Below, in pieces: positions 39,894-49,427 of a stretch of DNA of 64,000 nt (its first letter is position 1; each line of letters opens with the position of its first letter). The stretch covers positions 28,491 through 92,490 of the forward strand of contig CAXXNX010000056.1 in the NCBI GenBank assembly GCA_963664285.2, given 5' to 3'. The translations under genes and the position numbers were made by a program. The notes under the pieces were generated by a model. It saw only the letters and a list, made by a program, of their open reading frames with translations. It ran no database searches and had not been told where the DNA came from. Origin of the DNA: JAJCYL01 sp963664285. GTDB taxonomy: Bacteria > Bacteroidota > Bacteroidia > Cytophagales > Cyclobacteriaceae.

Positions 39894-40121
39894 CCGATCA
39901 GTTAAACAGTTTAGTTTAATCAAAAAAATGTTCTTCCATAAGAACACAATAGAGCTTTGACTGAAAATTGAAAAATTCTAACAAAAAAACGCTCTAATGT
40001 CCTTTGAAATCCAGAAACCTGGTTGATCTTCAAATTAATACATACACTCCAATCAAAAATAGTTAGCAACCCATTATTAATCCCAAAATTGGTGGCCTAT
40101 GAATAATGCGGGTTATGGCAC

Positions 40122-40688
40122 TTAGAAAGTAAATATCTCTTCTTTTGTAATGCAATAATTCATTTTGATATCAAATTGATCGATATCAATGCTATCTACC
40201 GGTGGGAACAAAGACAATCCAATCTTTATCACTTTAGGTGAGCATTTAGATAGGAATTTATCGTAAAAGCCTTTTCCATAGCCAATGCGATAACCTCTGT
40301 AGTCAAAAATAACCAGCGGGACAATGACCAATTCAATGATTTCCGCTGGAACTGGTTTGCCGTTGACAGGTTCCGGGATACCCCATTGGTTTTCTTCGAA
40401 AATGGTTGACTCTTCTAATCTGAAATGTTCTAATGTACCTGTCTCAAAATCAGACTTTGAAACAATAATGTCTACACCGCTTGTCCGGAGGAATTCGATA
40501 ATAGGCCATGTATCAATCTCATGCTGTCTTTTAATTGGGAGAAATACCTGAGCATTTAAAATGGGATGTACCCGATAGAATTCCTTAAAGTGGTTACAGA
40601 TTTGAAGACTGGCGCTCTGCAATTGCCCTGCATCGAGTAATTTCCTTTTGGACAAGAATTCTTTTCGCAGCAATGCTTTTTCAGTCAT
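40122..40688 (-). CDS. 5-formyltetrahydrofolate cyclo-ligase
   Basis: A 188-residue enzyme converting 5-formyl-THF to 5,10-methenyl-THF with ATP. Motifs: RKEFLSKRKLL, AQVFLPIKRQHEIDTWPII, ENQWGIPEP and the signature YRIGYGKGFYDKFL. Length is normal. The IS1380 insertion lies just beyond its stop. Confidence 0.92.
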   Translation of the reverse strand: MTEKALLRKEFLSKRKLLDAGQLQSASLQICNHFKEFYRVHPILNAQVFLPIKRQHEIDTWPIIEFLRTSGVDIIVSKSDFETGTLEHFRLEESTIFEENQWGIPEPVNGKPVPAEIIELVIVPLVIFDYRGYRIGYGKGFYDKFLSKCSPKVIKIGLSLFPPVDSIDIDQFDIKMNYCITKEEIFTF

Positions 40689-40715
40689 GCTGTAAATATA
40701 AAGTTGATTGCTAAG

Positions 40716-42302
40716 CTAATTGGCGACTGTTGTTTCTGGGACTTCCTCTTCCTTGAAGACGTGGAAATTGTAAGCAAACGGGTCAAAGAGGTCGAGCAAA
40801 TGCGACAAAATATCAGGATTATTCACATAGAAATTAAGGTAATTGTCACGACGTTCCTGCAAACTTCCATTTGGGAACAAACTATTCTTCACGCTTTCGA
40901 TTTGCTGGATATAGACTTCCTGGTTTCGCTCTTCAGATTTTTTGATCCTCTTTTCAATGTTTTCCAGGTTCTTCAAAGTTTTTGTCTCTTCCGCTCCCAC
41001 AAATCCATCCAATGTCTTGTCAACGTCGGTAGCTTTCTCCTTTATAGTATCAAAAACCGCCTTGATATGCTCGATTTCTGGGGTGAGGTGAATTTCCTTA
41101 TCGGTATTTTCAACAATGAACTGATTTTTGATCTCATCAACAGGGAGGAAAAGTTTTGCGATGGGGATGCCTACCTTGTTGAGTTTGCGCATTACATGTT
41201 TCGGTATGATCATGCCGAAATTTCGTGGCATTACAATTGGAAATGGTGTTTTATAATGATCGAAAACCGGCTTCAATTGCAACCAATAGGTAACTTCTGC
41301 TGGTCCGCCTATGTAAGCCAGGTTTGGTAATATTGTTTCTTGATAAAGTGGCCTCAGAATTACATTCGGACTAAATTTTTCAGGACTTGATTCAATTTGA
41401 TTAAGTATTTCCTCTTTTGAAAAAGAAAGGTTCTTTCCTTTGACAATATATTGATCATTCTTCTTTACGATACGTTCCCGGAAGCCATCTTCGATATAAA
41501 AGAAGTTGATTTCCCGGGGGAATACCTGTGTTTTGTGACCAAAGCCGTTAAGTTGAGCCGCAGTCTTCTCTACCAATTGTTTGGCGTTGTGTTGAAGTAC
41601 ATCATCCTTGATTACTTCAATGAATTGAGACTTGAGCCGTGAATCATCAGCATTAATCACTACCAGTCCCTGATCGCTGAAGAGCTCATTCACATATGAT
41701 CTCACGGCATCAGCAAGACGTACTGATTCTTGGTAGGCTTTGATAAAAAAGTCAGCTTTCTCCGGGAGCTTATCAAATATAGATTCCAATGATTTGGTAT
41801 CCATCCGGCCAACAGGACCTGTTTGATCAGTTTCCCATTGCACTTTCTTACCAAATAGAAAAAAGTGATTGATCTCTTCCAGATCATGATCTTCGGTGGC
41901 CATCCAGTAAACAGGAACAAAGTTATTTTCTGGATATTTTGCTTTCAGTTGCTTACAAATATTGATTACCGTTACAATTTTATAGATGAAATAAAGTGGT
42001 CCTGTGCATATATTTAGTTGATGCCCGGTAGTAACGGTATAAGTATTGGATTCTTGTAGACATTTAATATTGGCGAGAACTTCCTCGGTAGTTTCAAGCT
42101 CATCATACTGATCTGAAAGAACTGTCTTCAAGGTTGTCCGATATGCCTCAGGAAATTCTTTGTTAACTATCTGTTTTTCAAAATTTTCAATTTGTGGAGT
42201 GAGACTATAGAATGATTTGAGTGAGCCTTTCCCATTGAGGTAATCAATAAATAAGGAAGAAAAACAACCGGTTTCCTCGAGGCTAATGGTTTCCAGATTC
42301 AT
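40716..42302 (-). CDS. bshC: bacillithiol biosynthesis cysteine-adding enzyme BshC
   Basis: A 528-residue protein adding cysteine to glucosaminyl-malate in bacillithiol synthesis. Diagnostic segments: TVTTGHQLNICTGPLYFIYKIVT (excerpt), FVPVYWMATEDHDLEEINHF, ILRPLYQETILPNLAYIGGPAEVTYWLQL and PIVMPRNFGMII, then a long coiled coil at about 400-490. Its start overlaps the 3' end of rimO by 20 bases on the same strand, so the two form an operon. Confidence 0.94.
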   Translation of the reverse strand: MNLETISLEETGCFSSLFIDYLNGKGSLKSFYSLTPQIENFEKQIVNKEFPEAYRTTLKTVLSDQYDELETTEEVLANIKCLQESNTYTVTTGHQLNICTGPLYFIYKIVTVINICKQLKAKYPENNFVPVYWMATEDHDLEEINHFFLFGKKVQWETDQTGPVGRMDTKSLESIFDKLPEKADFFIKAYQESVRLADAVRSYVNELFSDQGLVVINADDSRLKSQFIEVIKDDVLQHNAKQLVEKTAAQLNGFGHKTQVFPREINFFYIEDGFRERIVKKNDQYIVKGKNLSFSKEEILNQIESSPEKFSPNVILRPLYQETILPNLAYIGGPAEVTYWLQLKPVFDHYKTPFPIVMPRNFGMIIPKHVMRKLNKVGIPIAKLFLPVDEIKNQFIVENTDKEIHLTPEIEHIKAVFDTIKEKATDVDKTLDGFVGAEETKTLKNLENIEKRIKKSEERNQEVYIQQIESVKNSLFPNGSLQERRDNYLNFYVNNPDILSHLLDLFDPFAYNFHVFKEEEVPETTVAN

Positions 42303-43611
42303 ATGTTACAGGTTCGCCGTATAGGTCAAATGCTGATGCTTGATTGATTTTGATATTCGCAAAATCGCCAATTCGCAGGAAATGTTTTTTTGCGTCAATA
42401 TAAACTTCGTTGTCAACTTCCGGTGAATCAAATTCGGTACGACCAATGAAATCCCCTTCTTTCCTGTCAATCAACACTTTGAAAGTTTCCCCAATCTTTT
42501 TTTCATTGATCTCCCCGGAAATATTTTCCTGTAACTCCATTACGTTGCTGGCTCTATCTTGTTTCACATCTTCGGGTACATCATCCGACATATTATATGA
42601 GTGGGTGTTTTCTTCATGTGAGTAGGTGAAGATCCCAAGGCGGTCAAAACGCATTTTTTCCACAAAATCAAGCATGTCTGCATGGTCTGCCTCTGTTTCG
42701 CCCGGGTGACCGGCAATCAATGTCGTGCGCAATGCAATTCCCGGAACTTTTTCCTTGATGTTATTAACCAGGGCTTCGGTTTTAGGCCGATCAATACCCC
42801 GTCTCATCAATTGCAACATTTTCGTGGATCCATGCTGAAGTGGCATATCCAGATAGTTGCAGATATTCGGGCGTTCCGCCATGACCTCCAGGATGTCCTT
42901 CGGAAAACCGGTGGGGAAGGCATAGTGCAAACGGATCCATTCGATGCCTTCAACATCTGACAAATGTCTTAGTAATTCGGCCAGATTCCGTTTTTTATAA
43001 ATGTCCAGACCGTAATAAGTAGAGTCCTGGGCGATGAGCAACAGCTCCTTGGTGCCGTTTTTGGACAGGTTTTGTGCCTCTGTTATCAATTGCTCAATGG
43101 GTTTGGAGACATGCTTACCTCTCATCAGGGGAATTGCACAAAAGGAGCATGGTCGGTCGCACCCCTCAGAGATTTTCAGATAAGCGTAGTGATTGGCAGT
43201 GATCAATACTCTTTCTCCAACCAGTTCGTGTTTATAGTCAGCCTTAAATTTTTTTAGAAGAAGCGGTAATTCCATAGTACCAAACCAGGCATCCACACCC
43301 GGGATTTCTTGCTTAAGTTCATCCCGGTACCGCTGACTGAGACAGCCGGTAACATAGATCTTTTCCACCAAACCTTCCTGCTTGGCATCAGCATATCTTA
43401 AAATAGTATCGATTGACTCCTGTTTGGCGTTTTCAATGAAGCCACAGGTATTGATGATCACAATGTTGGCATCATCCTTCGTTGATTCATGCGTCGTATT
43501 GATTTGATTACCCTTAAGCTGGGTGAGTATTACCTCGGAGTCCACAATATTCTTGGCACAACCCAGGGTGACGATGTTGACCTTGTTTTTTTTGAAGGAC
43601 TTCGTTTTCAA
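42283..43611 (-). CDS. rimO: ribosomal protein uS12 methylthiotransferase RimO
   Basis: A 442-residue radical SAM enzyme. The N-terminal UPF0004 domain has its three cluster Cys (TLGCAKNIVDSE, NTCGFIENAK, TGCLSQRY). The radical SAM motif is SEGCDRPCSFCAIP near residue 155, followed by QDSTYYGLDIY and LDMPLQHGSTKML, and a C-terminal TRAM domain. It modifies Asp88 of S12 with a beta-methylthio group. Confidence 0.95.
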   Translation of the reverse strand: MKTKSFKKNKVNIVTLGCAKNIVDSEVILTQLKGNQINTTHESTKDDANIVIINTCGFIENAKQESIDTILRYADAKQEGLVEKIYVTGCLSQRYRDELKQEIPGVDAWFGTMELPLLLKKFKADYKHELVGERVLITANHYAYLKISEGCDRPCSFCAIPLMRGKHVSKPIEQLITEAQNLSKNGTKELLLIAQDSTYYGLDIYKKRNLAELLRHLSDVEGIEWIRLHYAFPTGFPKDILEVMAERPNICNYLDMPLQHGSTKMLQLMRRGIDRPKTEALVNNIKEKVPGIALRTTLIAGHPGETEADHADMLDFVEKMRFDRLGIFTYSHEENTHSYNMSDDVPEDVKQDRASNVMELQENISGEINEKKIGETFKVLIDRKEGDFIGRTEFDSPEVDNEVYIDAKKHFLRIGDFANIKINQASAFDLYGEPVTYESGNH

Positions 43612-43840
43612 TGATTAAAAAGGCTTTTGTTAGTAAATTAAAGCTGCAAAGTTACATTATTAAGTGGCTAGTTTTGAACCATTCATTCAAACCTCGGAAA
43701 ACGGCAATATCATTTGAAGTTATTATTCAGAACGATTGAAAATTGTAGTATTTCCAATCAAGTATTAACCAATTAGCAGGGAGTTTCTAAGAAAACAGTC
43801 TGCAAATTCCTTTGTTTCCGTATTCAATATATTACTAAAC

Positions 43841-44950
43841 TGTAAGTTCAAGTAATAAGTGCAATTTTCCTTTGTAGCACTTGCTTTGCGTTTAGGTAAT
43901 TAAATTTTCTAACAGGGCGTTCATTGATTTTGTTTTCAACAACTTTGATTTGCTCCTCTGTAACAAATCTAATATCTGTTTTCTTAGGATAAAACCTTCT
44001 GATTACCCCAATCCTATTTTCAACTGTCCCTTTATCCTGACTAGTATAGGGACGAGTGAAATAGGCATCCACATCAAGGGATTGAGCAATCAACTCATGT
44101 TTAGAAAATGCCATATCATTATCAAAAGTGAGTGTTTCCAGTTTGTGTTTATCCTGAGAGAGTTCCTCCACAATAGCTTCGGCCATTTGATCGGCATTTT
44201 TACTGTGCATCTTTCTGATTCTGGTAAAAAGACTTGCTCGGTCTGTCATCACCAACAAAGAGCCTTTGTGGTTTTTACCCATCATTAAATCGACTTCTAT
44301 ATCTCCCAATCGTTCCCTTTTGTTAATGATCTGGGGTCGCTGTTCAATTGATACCCTATTCGGGATAATACCTCTACGATCTTTTCTGTTTCCTCGTTTG
44401 CGCCTTCGTTTGCCATGTTTTAGATATGTGTATAGTTGTTTGTATTCTTGGTTCTCCTGGTGGTTGGTGTGCTTACATTCCCATATCCATTGGTAAATCC
44501 ATTCATGGCTAAGTGGACATTCTCTCGTTTTCTTTCCCTGATGGCTGATCAATTCAGGACTCCATCTATCTTCTTGGAGCCGGTTAACTATCCAGTCTTT
44601 CATGGGTTTGGTGAAAATCACTCTTTTTGGCTTTTCTTGATGACGAAGATTGGTCCTCCTTTGTGCATTTGCTGTTCGATAGACACCAGCTCCCCTACCT
44701 CTTGAACCCACATTTCGCTTAAGCTCACGTGAGATCGTAGATGGGTGAAAATGAACGATACAGGCAATCTCCTTTTGAGTAGCTCCTGTTTTCAATAATG
44801 CTTCAATTTGATACCTTTGATCAATACTGAGATGTGTGTAGTTTTTTGACATTTTGCAATCCAAAGATTGCACTGTTCAGGCTTTTGAAGGATGAAAAAG
44901 CCCTTAAAAGCTTTTTCATCCTTCAATTGCACTTATTAGTTGATCTCAGC
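43841..44950 (-). mobile_element. IS30-family element, copy 3, intact
   Basis: A 1110-bp element, TGTAAGTTCAAG to GATCTCAGC, with the 3-bp duplication AAC (43838-43840 and 44951-44953). It sits between rimO and the acyl-CoA oxidase gene without breaking a gene. It sets the reference for the two nested copies at 2877-5100. Confidence 0.92.
43848..44852 (-). CDS. IS30-family transposase, intact
   Basis: About 334 residues from MSKNYTHLSIDQRY. It has an HTH_38 domain, a second HTH-like region, and the rve-type core VDLMMGKNHKGSLLVMTDR, TLTFDNDMAFSKHE, YFTRPYTSQDKGTVENRIGVIRR (excerpt), giving D, D and E in family spacing. It ends QVLQRKIALIT. It is likely the only functional IS30 transposase here. 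Confidence 0.94.
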   Translation of the reverse strand: MSKNYTHLSIDQRYQIEALLKTGATQKEIACIVHFHPSTISRELKRNVGSRGRGAGVYRTANAQRRTNLRHQEKPKRVIFTKPMKDWIVNRLQEDRWSPELISHQGKKTRECPLSHEWIYQWIWECKHTNHQENQEYKQLYTYLKHGKRRRKRGNRKDRRGIIPNRVSIEQRPQIINKRERLGDIEVDLMMGKNHKGSLLVMTDRASLFTRIRKMHSKNADQMAEAIVEELSQDKHKLETLTFDNDMAFSKHELIAQSLDVDAYFTRPYTSQDKGTVENRIGVIRRFYPKKTDIRFVTEEQIKVVENKINERPVRKFNYLNAKQVLQRKIALIT

Positions 44951-45125
44951 AACTGTTATTAATCGGTATTTTTACTTGCCTCTAATGTATCCAATAGGAT
45001 TGATTGTCCACAGCCGGATTAAATCCTGGAATGTACTTCATAGAAATCAGCAGGTTATATGCGATTAATCATTATTAATTGAAAGAAAATTCCTCTTTTG
45101 AAGCCTTTTCCGTTAAGAAGGAGAA

Positions 45126-47441
45126 TCAGGACTGAATAATGCCATGGTATGTTGCAATAGGTGCACCCAAACACTGGTCAGGTATATCAAAAGCGTTGAC
45201 CAAACCAACCGCATCTTTTCTAACCTCCTGACAAAGATCATTAACCAGCCTGCGGATTGCCTTGCTCTTACTGCTTTCCATGTAGTCCGCCTCTAAATAC
45301 CAGCCTTTGTATTTTTCTATCTGCGACAGGACAAAAAGATTGTAAATTTTTGTCAAAGCAGCTTTTACGTCATCGTCGGGCATCAACATTAAAGTTGATT
45401 GGAATTGCTCAAGGATTACTACCTCGATATAAGCAAAGGCTAATTGTACCAGGTGATATTGGCATTGATTGAAAGCTTCAAAGCTGTCCATACCTTCATC
45501 TAGGTGATGTTTTAACCTCCTTGCCGCCGAAGATAGTATGCTGCGCTCACGGTATTTGAAAGCAGCCAGGTGGAATTCCGGATCTAGAAGATGTTCCTCA
45601 TCAGTTCTTCGTGTTACAACGGGATTCTTTTCCATAATTGAAGTAGCAGCCTGGGAAGCAATGTATTTGACGACCCCGAAAAAATTAATTTCGTGAAACT
45701 CCTGTTTAAAATCAGTCAACCGACTCTTAGCCACAAGTTGCATTAAAACGGTATTGTCACCTTCGAAAGTAGTAAAGATGTCCGTATCCGCCTTCAGGGC
45801 AGCAAATCTATTCTCAGCCAGATACCCTTTTCCCCCACAAGCTTCCCGGCACTCCTGGATTGCGTGAGAGGTATTCCAGGTACTCCAGGCTTTCAATCCC
45901 GCAGCCAGCGCCTCTATTTCTCTGGCGTCTTCTTCAGAACGATCAAGAAATCGGTCAGTTAAATACTTTAATGCAAAATGAAGTGCATAAGCATTGGAAA
46001 GTAAAGGCAGTAGTCTTCTTTGATGTGTTCGATAATCAAGTAAAGGCGTCTCTTGTTTTCCGGCAGCACCAAATTGACGTCTTTTATTCCCGTAACGAAT
46101 GGCAATTGTTAATGCAGACTTTGCAGCACTGAGGCCTGCTCTCGGAATGCCGATCCTGCCACCAACTAATGTCCCCAACATGGTAAAAAATCTTTTGGAA
46201 TCACTGGTGATAGGGCTGGTGTAGTTCCCATTTTCATCCACGGAGGCAAATTTGTCTAACAAGTCTGATGCCGGGATGCGTACCTGATCAAACCAGATTC
46301 TGCCATTATCTACCCCATTAAGCCCCAATTTCTCACCACAATCTTCAATTTTAATTTTGGGCAATATATTGCCTGACGAATCTCTGATGGGGACCAAAAA
46401 AGCATGTACCCCAAAATTTTTCCCTTTAGTGATCAATTGAGCAAACACAGTGGCCATTTGACCGTGTCTGGCGGCGTTTCCGATGTAGTCTTTACGGGCA
46501 TCATCATGTGGAGTTTGAACAATAAATTCATTCTCGACCGGATCGAATGTTGCGGTTGTCTCGATATCTCTCACGTTTGACCCATGTCCCGTTTCAGTCA
46601 TGGCAAAGCATCCTGGGAGCTGCAAAGTACCGGCATCTTTTAGGTATTTTTTATGATGTCTCTTGGTTCCAAGGAACATGATGCTCATTCCAAACAGACC
46701 AAATTGTACTCCAAATTTGATCACCATTGAAAGATCATGGTAGCTGATGGTTTCCATGGCAGTAAAATAGCGACCAAGATCACCTCCCCCACCAAACTCT
46801 TTGGGATAACCTAATGACCCGATGCCCTGATCAGCAAGGTATTTGCACCATTCCAATACTTTATCACGGTAAATGTCCTTGTCAACTTCTCCGATATATT
46901 TGAATGCCGGATCACTGATAATTGTTTTTATTTTTCTAATGATGTCAGCATGATCCCCGTCTAACAACCGGGTTAATTCATGTTCCTGGAAAGAAGAGAT
47001 TTCAGTAAGGGGTATGGCCGCAGTTTCTTCATTCAAAAGCACACCCAAAGATTCGTCTCCAATCACTCCAAGTGCCTCCTCAATCTCATATAAAGCTTTA
47101 CACGCTTCGGGAGTTGTACATCGCGTAGAATCATCGTCAGCGCCAATACTGGCTATTTCTACTCCTGCATCAGCTAATGATTTTCTTTTACCTTCGGATA
47201 TAGTTCCTGATTTATTTTGAACTATTTCCAGCCATCCTTTTAATGTTTCAGGTGAGGGAGGATTTTTGGGGTCCAGCCAACCGGAGAGTATTTCTTTCTC
47301 CTCATTGCTCAACCACTTTTCTCCGTTAATTTTCTTTTCGATCTTCTTGATCTCAGTGGGTGTTAATACCGCATCAGCCCATGCCACATATAAAATGGGC
47401 AAAAAGCTTAGCACGCCAGGTTGTGTATGGGTTTCTTGCAT
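45126..47441 (-). CDS. acyl-CoA oxidase/dehydrogenase-like protein with N-terminal TerB-like segment
   Basis: A 771-residue flavoprotein for fatty-acyl oxidation. Residues 1-80 (LPILYVAWADAVLTPTEIKKIEKKI, LSNEEKEILSGWL) resemble a TerB-like helical domain. From about 170 the acyl-CoA oxidase core follows: CKYLADQGIGSLGYPKEFGG, PGCFAMTETGHGSNVRDIETT, VDNGRIWFDQVRIPASDLLD, RIGIPRAGLSAAKSALTIAIRYGNKRRQF (excerpt), CREACGGKGYLAENR and ADTDIFTTFEGDNTVLMQLVAK with the catalytic Glu position of oxidases. The C-terminal 170 residues are helical. Whether O2 or ETF accepts electrons cannot be told from sequence. Confidence 0.88.
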   Translation of the reverse strand: MQETHTQPGVLSFLPILYVAWADAVLTPTEIKKIEKKINGEKWLSNEEKEILSGWLDPKNPPSPETLKGWLEIVQNKSGTISEGKRKSLADAGVEIASIGADDDSTRCTTPEACKALYEIEEALGVIGDESLGVLLNEETAAIPLTEISSFQEHELTRLLDGDHADIIRKIKTIISDPAFKYIGEVDKDIYRDKVLEWCKYLADQGIGSLGYPKEFGGGGDLGRYFTAMETISYHDLSMVIKFGVQFGLFGMSIMFLGTKRHHKKYLKDAGTLQLPGCFAMTETGHGSNVRDIETTATFDPVENEFIVQTPHDDARKDYIGNAARHGQMATVFAQLITKGKNFGVHAFLVPIRDSSGNILPKIKIEDCGEKLGLNGVDNGRIWFDQVRIPASDLLDKFASVDENGNYTSPITSDSKRFFTMLGTLVGGRIGIPRAGLSAAKSALTIAIRYGNKRRQFGAAGKQETPLLDYRTHQRRLLPLLSNAYALHFALKYLTDRFLDRSEEDAREIEALAAGLKAWSTWNTSHAIQECREACGGKGYLAENRFAALKADTDIFTTFEGDNTVLMQLVAKSRLTDFKQEFHEINFFGVVKYIASQAATSIMEKNPVVTRRTDEEHLLDPEFHLAAFKYRERSILSSAARRLKHHLDEGMDSFEAFNQCQYHLVQLAFAYIEVVILEQFQSTLMLMPDDDVKAALTKIYNLFVLSQIEKYKGWYLEADYMESSKSKAIRRLVNDLCQEVRKDAVGLVNAFDIPDQCLGAPIATYHGIIQS

Positions 47442-47513
47442 GAGAATAAAAGTTACTCTTATGCAAAATAATCAATTGAAGACTCTTTTTTATTGAAGTC
47501 TTAAGATCAATCC

Positions 47514-47936
47514 CTAATCTAGAAATCTGTTTTTTAACTCGGGCGTAGGAACCCGGCATTGATCTCTTTTTCCGAAGAACTTGTAGCGATTATTGGCAAT
47601 AAAGTTGTATACCAGGTCTCTCATAAACTTCGGAACGATAATAAACCCATAAAATATTGGCCAAACGCCGCTCATATTTCTGGCTATCTCAAGAGCAGCG
47701 CTACTTCTTATGTACGTTTTTCCATTTTTAATAAAGGCCATGGATTCAAAATTGCCCAACGGCAGATCATTATTTTCCAGATATTCCTGACCATAGTCGG
47801 ACTGCAATGAAGCAAATTTAAAATGGTTATTCTTATCTCGGTCAATAATGAAATTGATGGCGGCATTACAGAGATTACAAATCCCGTCGAATAGGATAAC
47901 GTTTTCCAGATCTTTTTTGGTAGTGACCTTGGTCAT
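47514..47936 (-). CDS. DCC-family (DUF393) thiol-disulfide oxidoreductase-like protein
   Basis: A 140-residue protein with the defining motif VILFDGICNLCNAAINFIIDRDK near residue 15 (Asp and CxxC) and FASLQSDYGQEYL, AALEIARNMSGVWPIFY, and a C-terminal YNFIANNRYKFFGKRDQC. DCC proteins are thioredoxin-like; the substrate is unknown. It is upstream of the acyl-CoA oxidase gene on the same strand, 72 bases away. Confidence 0.88.
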   Translation of the reverse strand: MTKVTTKKDLENVILFDGICNLCNAAINFIIDRDKNNHFKFASLQSDYGQEYLENNDLPLGNFESMAFIKNGKTYIRSSAALEIARNMSGVWPIFYGFIIVPKFMRDLVYNFIANNRYKFFGKRDQCRVPTPELKNRFLD

Positions 47937-48141
47937 TTAGATTAATAAACTGTTTAGATAATGCAAATTACTTCTAACTCCGACTAATTATACGATTTTA
48001 GAATTAAGCAGTTTATAAAAGGCTTTTGTTAGAGCAGTGTGTTTGAAAGTTCTGTATGAGCCGCTCACTTTGAGATTCTTTCAGCTTCCTTCACGCAAAT
48101 CCACCCTAACGGTCTTTGCTGTGTATTACTTTGAAGTCGGG

Positions 48142-49341
48142 TTAACTAAGTAGCCTTGATTTTTCTTCGTTTCTCCTTCTGAGCTCTTTTTTTACCAACA
48201 GATACTCTCGGCTACTTTGACCAGCAATTGATGTATTTTCATCAGCCCTTCTGAACAAGTATGGTAAGACTTTTTCCACAGGCCCGTAGGGCACGTGTTT
48301 AGAAACATTGTACCCTTCCTTGGCGAGAGTATATGAAATGTGGTCACTCATGCCATATAGCTGACCAAACCAGAAATTGAGATCATTTTTTTTCAGCCCA
48401 TGCTTCACCATCATTGTAGCAAGGTAAAGGCTTGATTGGTCATTATGGGTACCGGCAAAGAGGGCTATCCGTTGTTTATTGTCGAGGCAAAATTTTATAG
48501 CGGCATTAAAATCCCTATCTGTGGCTTCCTTGTTTGGCTGTATTGGATCAGGATAACCTTTTTCTTCTGCCATTTCACGTTCCTTTTCCATATATGCTCC
48601 ACGAACAAGTTTCGCGCCCAGCCAATAACCATGGGTAACGGCGTAGTGATAGGCTTTCTTAAGGTTGTCCAGCATATCGTGCCGGTACATTTGGAAAGTG
48701 CTCCAAACAATAGGTTTTTCCTTGTTGTATTGCGCCATCATTTCATAAGATATGGTATCAATCGGCTGCTGGATCCATGTTTCCTCGGCATCAATCATAA
48801 ACCGAATGTCCAGATCATAGGATTTCTGACAGATTGATCGAACTCTGTCTTTCACTCTTTGGAAAGCTTCTTCTTCTTTAGCGTCAAGGCTTTCTTTCCT
48901 TTGAATTTTTTCTAATAAATCATTTGAGGCAATCCCAGAGATTTTCATGACCGAAAAATGTAGATGTTCGGATTTGGCAGCATACTCGATCGTTCTAATT
49001 TGCTCTTCAGTGATTTTGTCGAATTCGCTTTCATTCTCTTCCCCTTCAGCAGAAAAATCGAGAATTGTAAATATGCCTGATTCAGCTAGTTTGTCAATAG
49101 TCGGTTGAGCATCTGTGATCGATTCTCCTCCACAGAAATGGTTGAAAATAGTTTTTTTGACCAAAAACTTTATAGGTAAGTGAAGTTTGAGCGCTGTTAA
49201 AATTGTCCATGTGCCCAGGCTCACTAACCACGGCTTATTCATTAAAGAGAAAAGAAAATGGGTCTTCCTGAGTTCTGCATTGCTTTTAGAAGCAAAGGCA
49301 ACAGCAGTATTTTCAAAAGAAAGGTGGGGGTTAATGTTCAT
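48142..49341 (-). CDS. putA: proline dehydrogenase
   Basis: A monofunctional FAD-dependent proline dehydrogenase of 399 residues from MNINPHLSFENTAVAF. Motifs: FCGGESITDAQPTI, FTILDFSAEGEENE, IRFMIDAEETWIQQPID, STFQMYRHDMLDNL, GYWLGAKLVRGAYMEKER, IALFAGTHNDQSSLYLA, FGQLYGMSDHISYTLA, YGPVEKVLPYLFRRADEN (the R-R-x2-E-N substrate motif). The start was placed at 49341 since the 41 residues upstream are hydrophobic junk overlapping the divergent aroF promoter. Confidence 0.92.
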   Translation of the reverse strand: MNINPHLSFENTAVAFASKSNAELRKTHFLFSLMNKPWLVSLGTWTILTALKLHLPIKFLVKKTIFNHFCGGESITDAQPTIDKLAESGIFTILDFSAEGEENESEFDKITEEQIRTIEYAAKSEHLHFSVMKISGIASNDLLEKIQRKESLDAKEEEAFQRVKDRVRSICQKSYDLDIRFMIDAEETWIQQPIDTISYEMMAQYNKEKPIVWSTFQMYRHDMLDNLKKAYHYAVTHGYWLGAKLVRGAYMEKEREMAEEKGYPDPIQPNKEATDRDFNAAIKFCLDNKQRIALFAGTHNDQSSLYLATMMVKHGLKKNDLNFWFGQLYGMSDHISYTLAKEGYNVSKHVPYGPVEKVLPYLFRRADENTSIAGQSSREYLLVKKELRRRNEEKSRLLS

Positions 49342-49427
49342 TTTATACCTTTGCAAGTTCGCGGCAAAGATATCAAAACCCGAAAATGATAGGTTGTAGG
49401 TAGATTTTATTTTAAGCAAGAAGAAAA

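Larger units (their letters stand above)
38492..40112 (+). mobile_element. IS1380-family element, copy 3, complete
   Basis: A 1621-bp element from CCCGAAAAATTCATAG to CTATGAATAATGCGGG, abutting copy 2 on its left. The right flank TTAT matches the left flank of copy 2. The element ends ten bases before the stop codon of the minus-strand cyclo-ligase gene, which stays intact. Confidence 0.9.

Noticed and set aside
36982..40112. Composite transposon
   Set aside because: The two IS1380 copies abut directly with no cargo between them.
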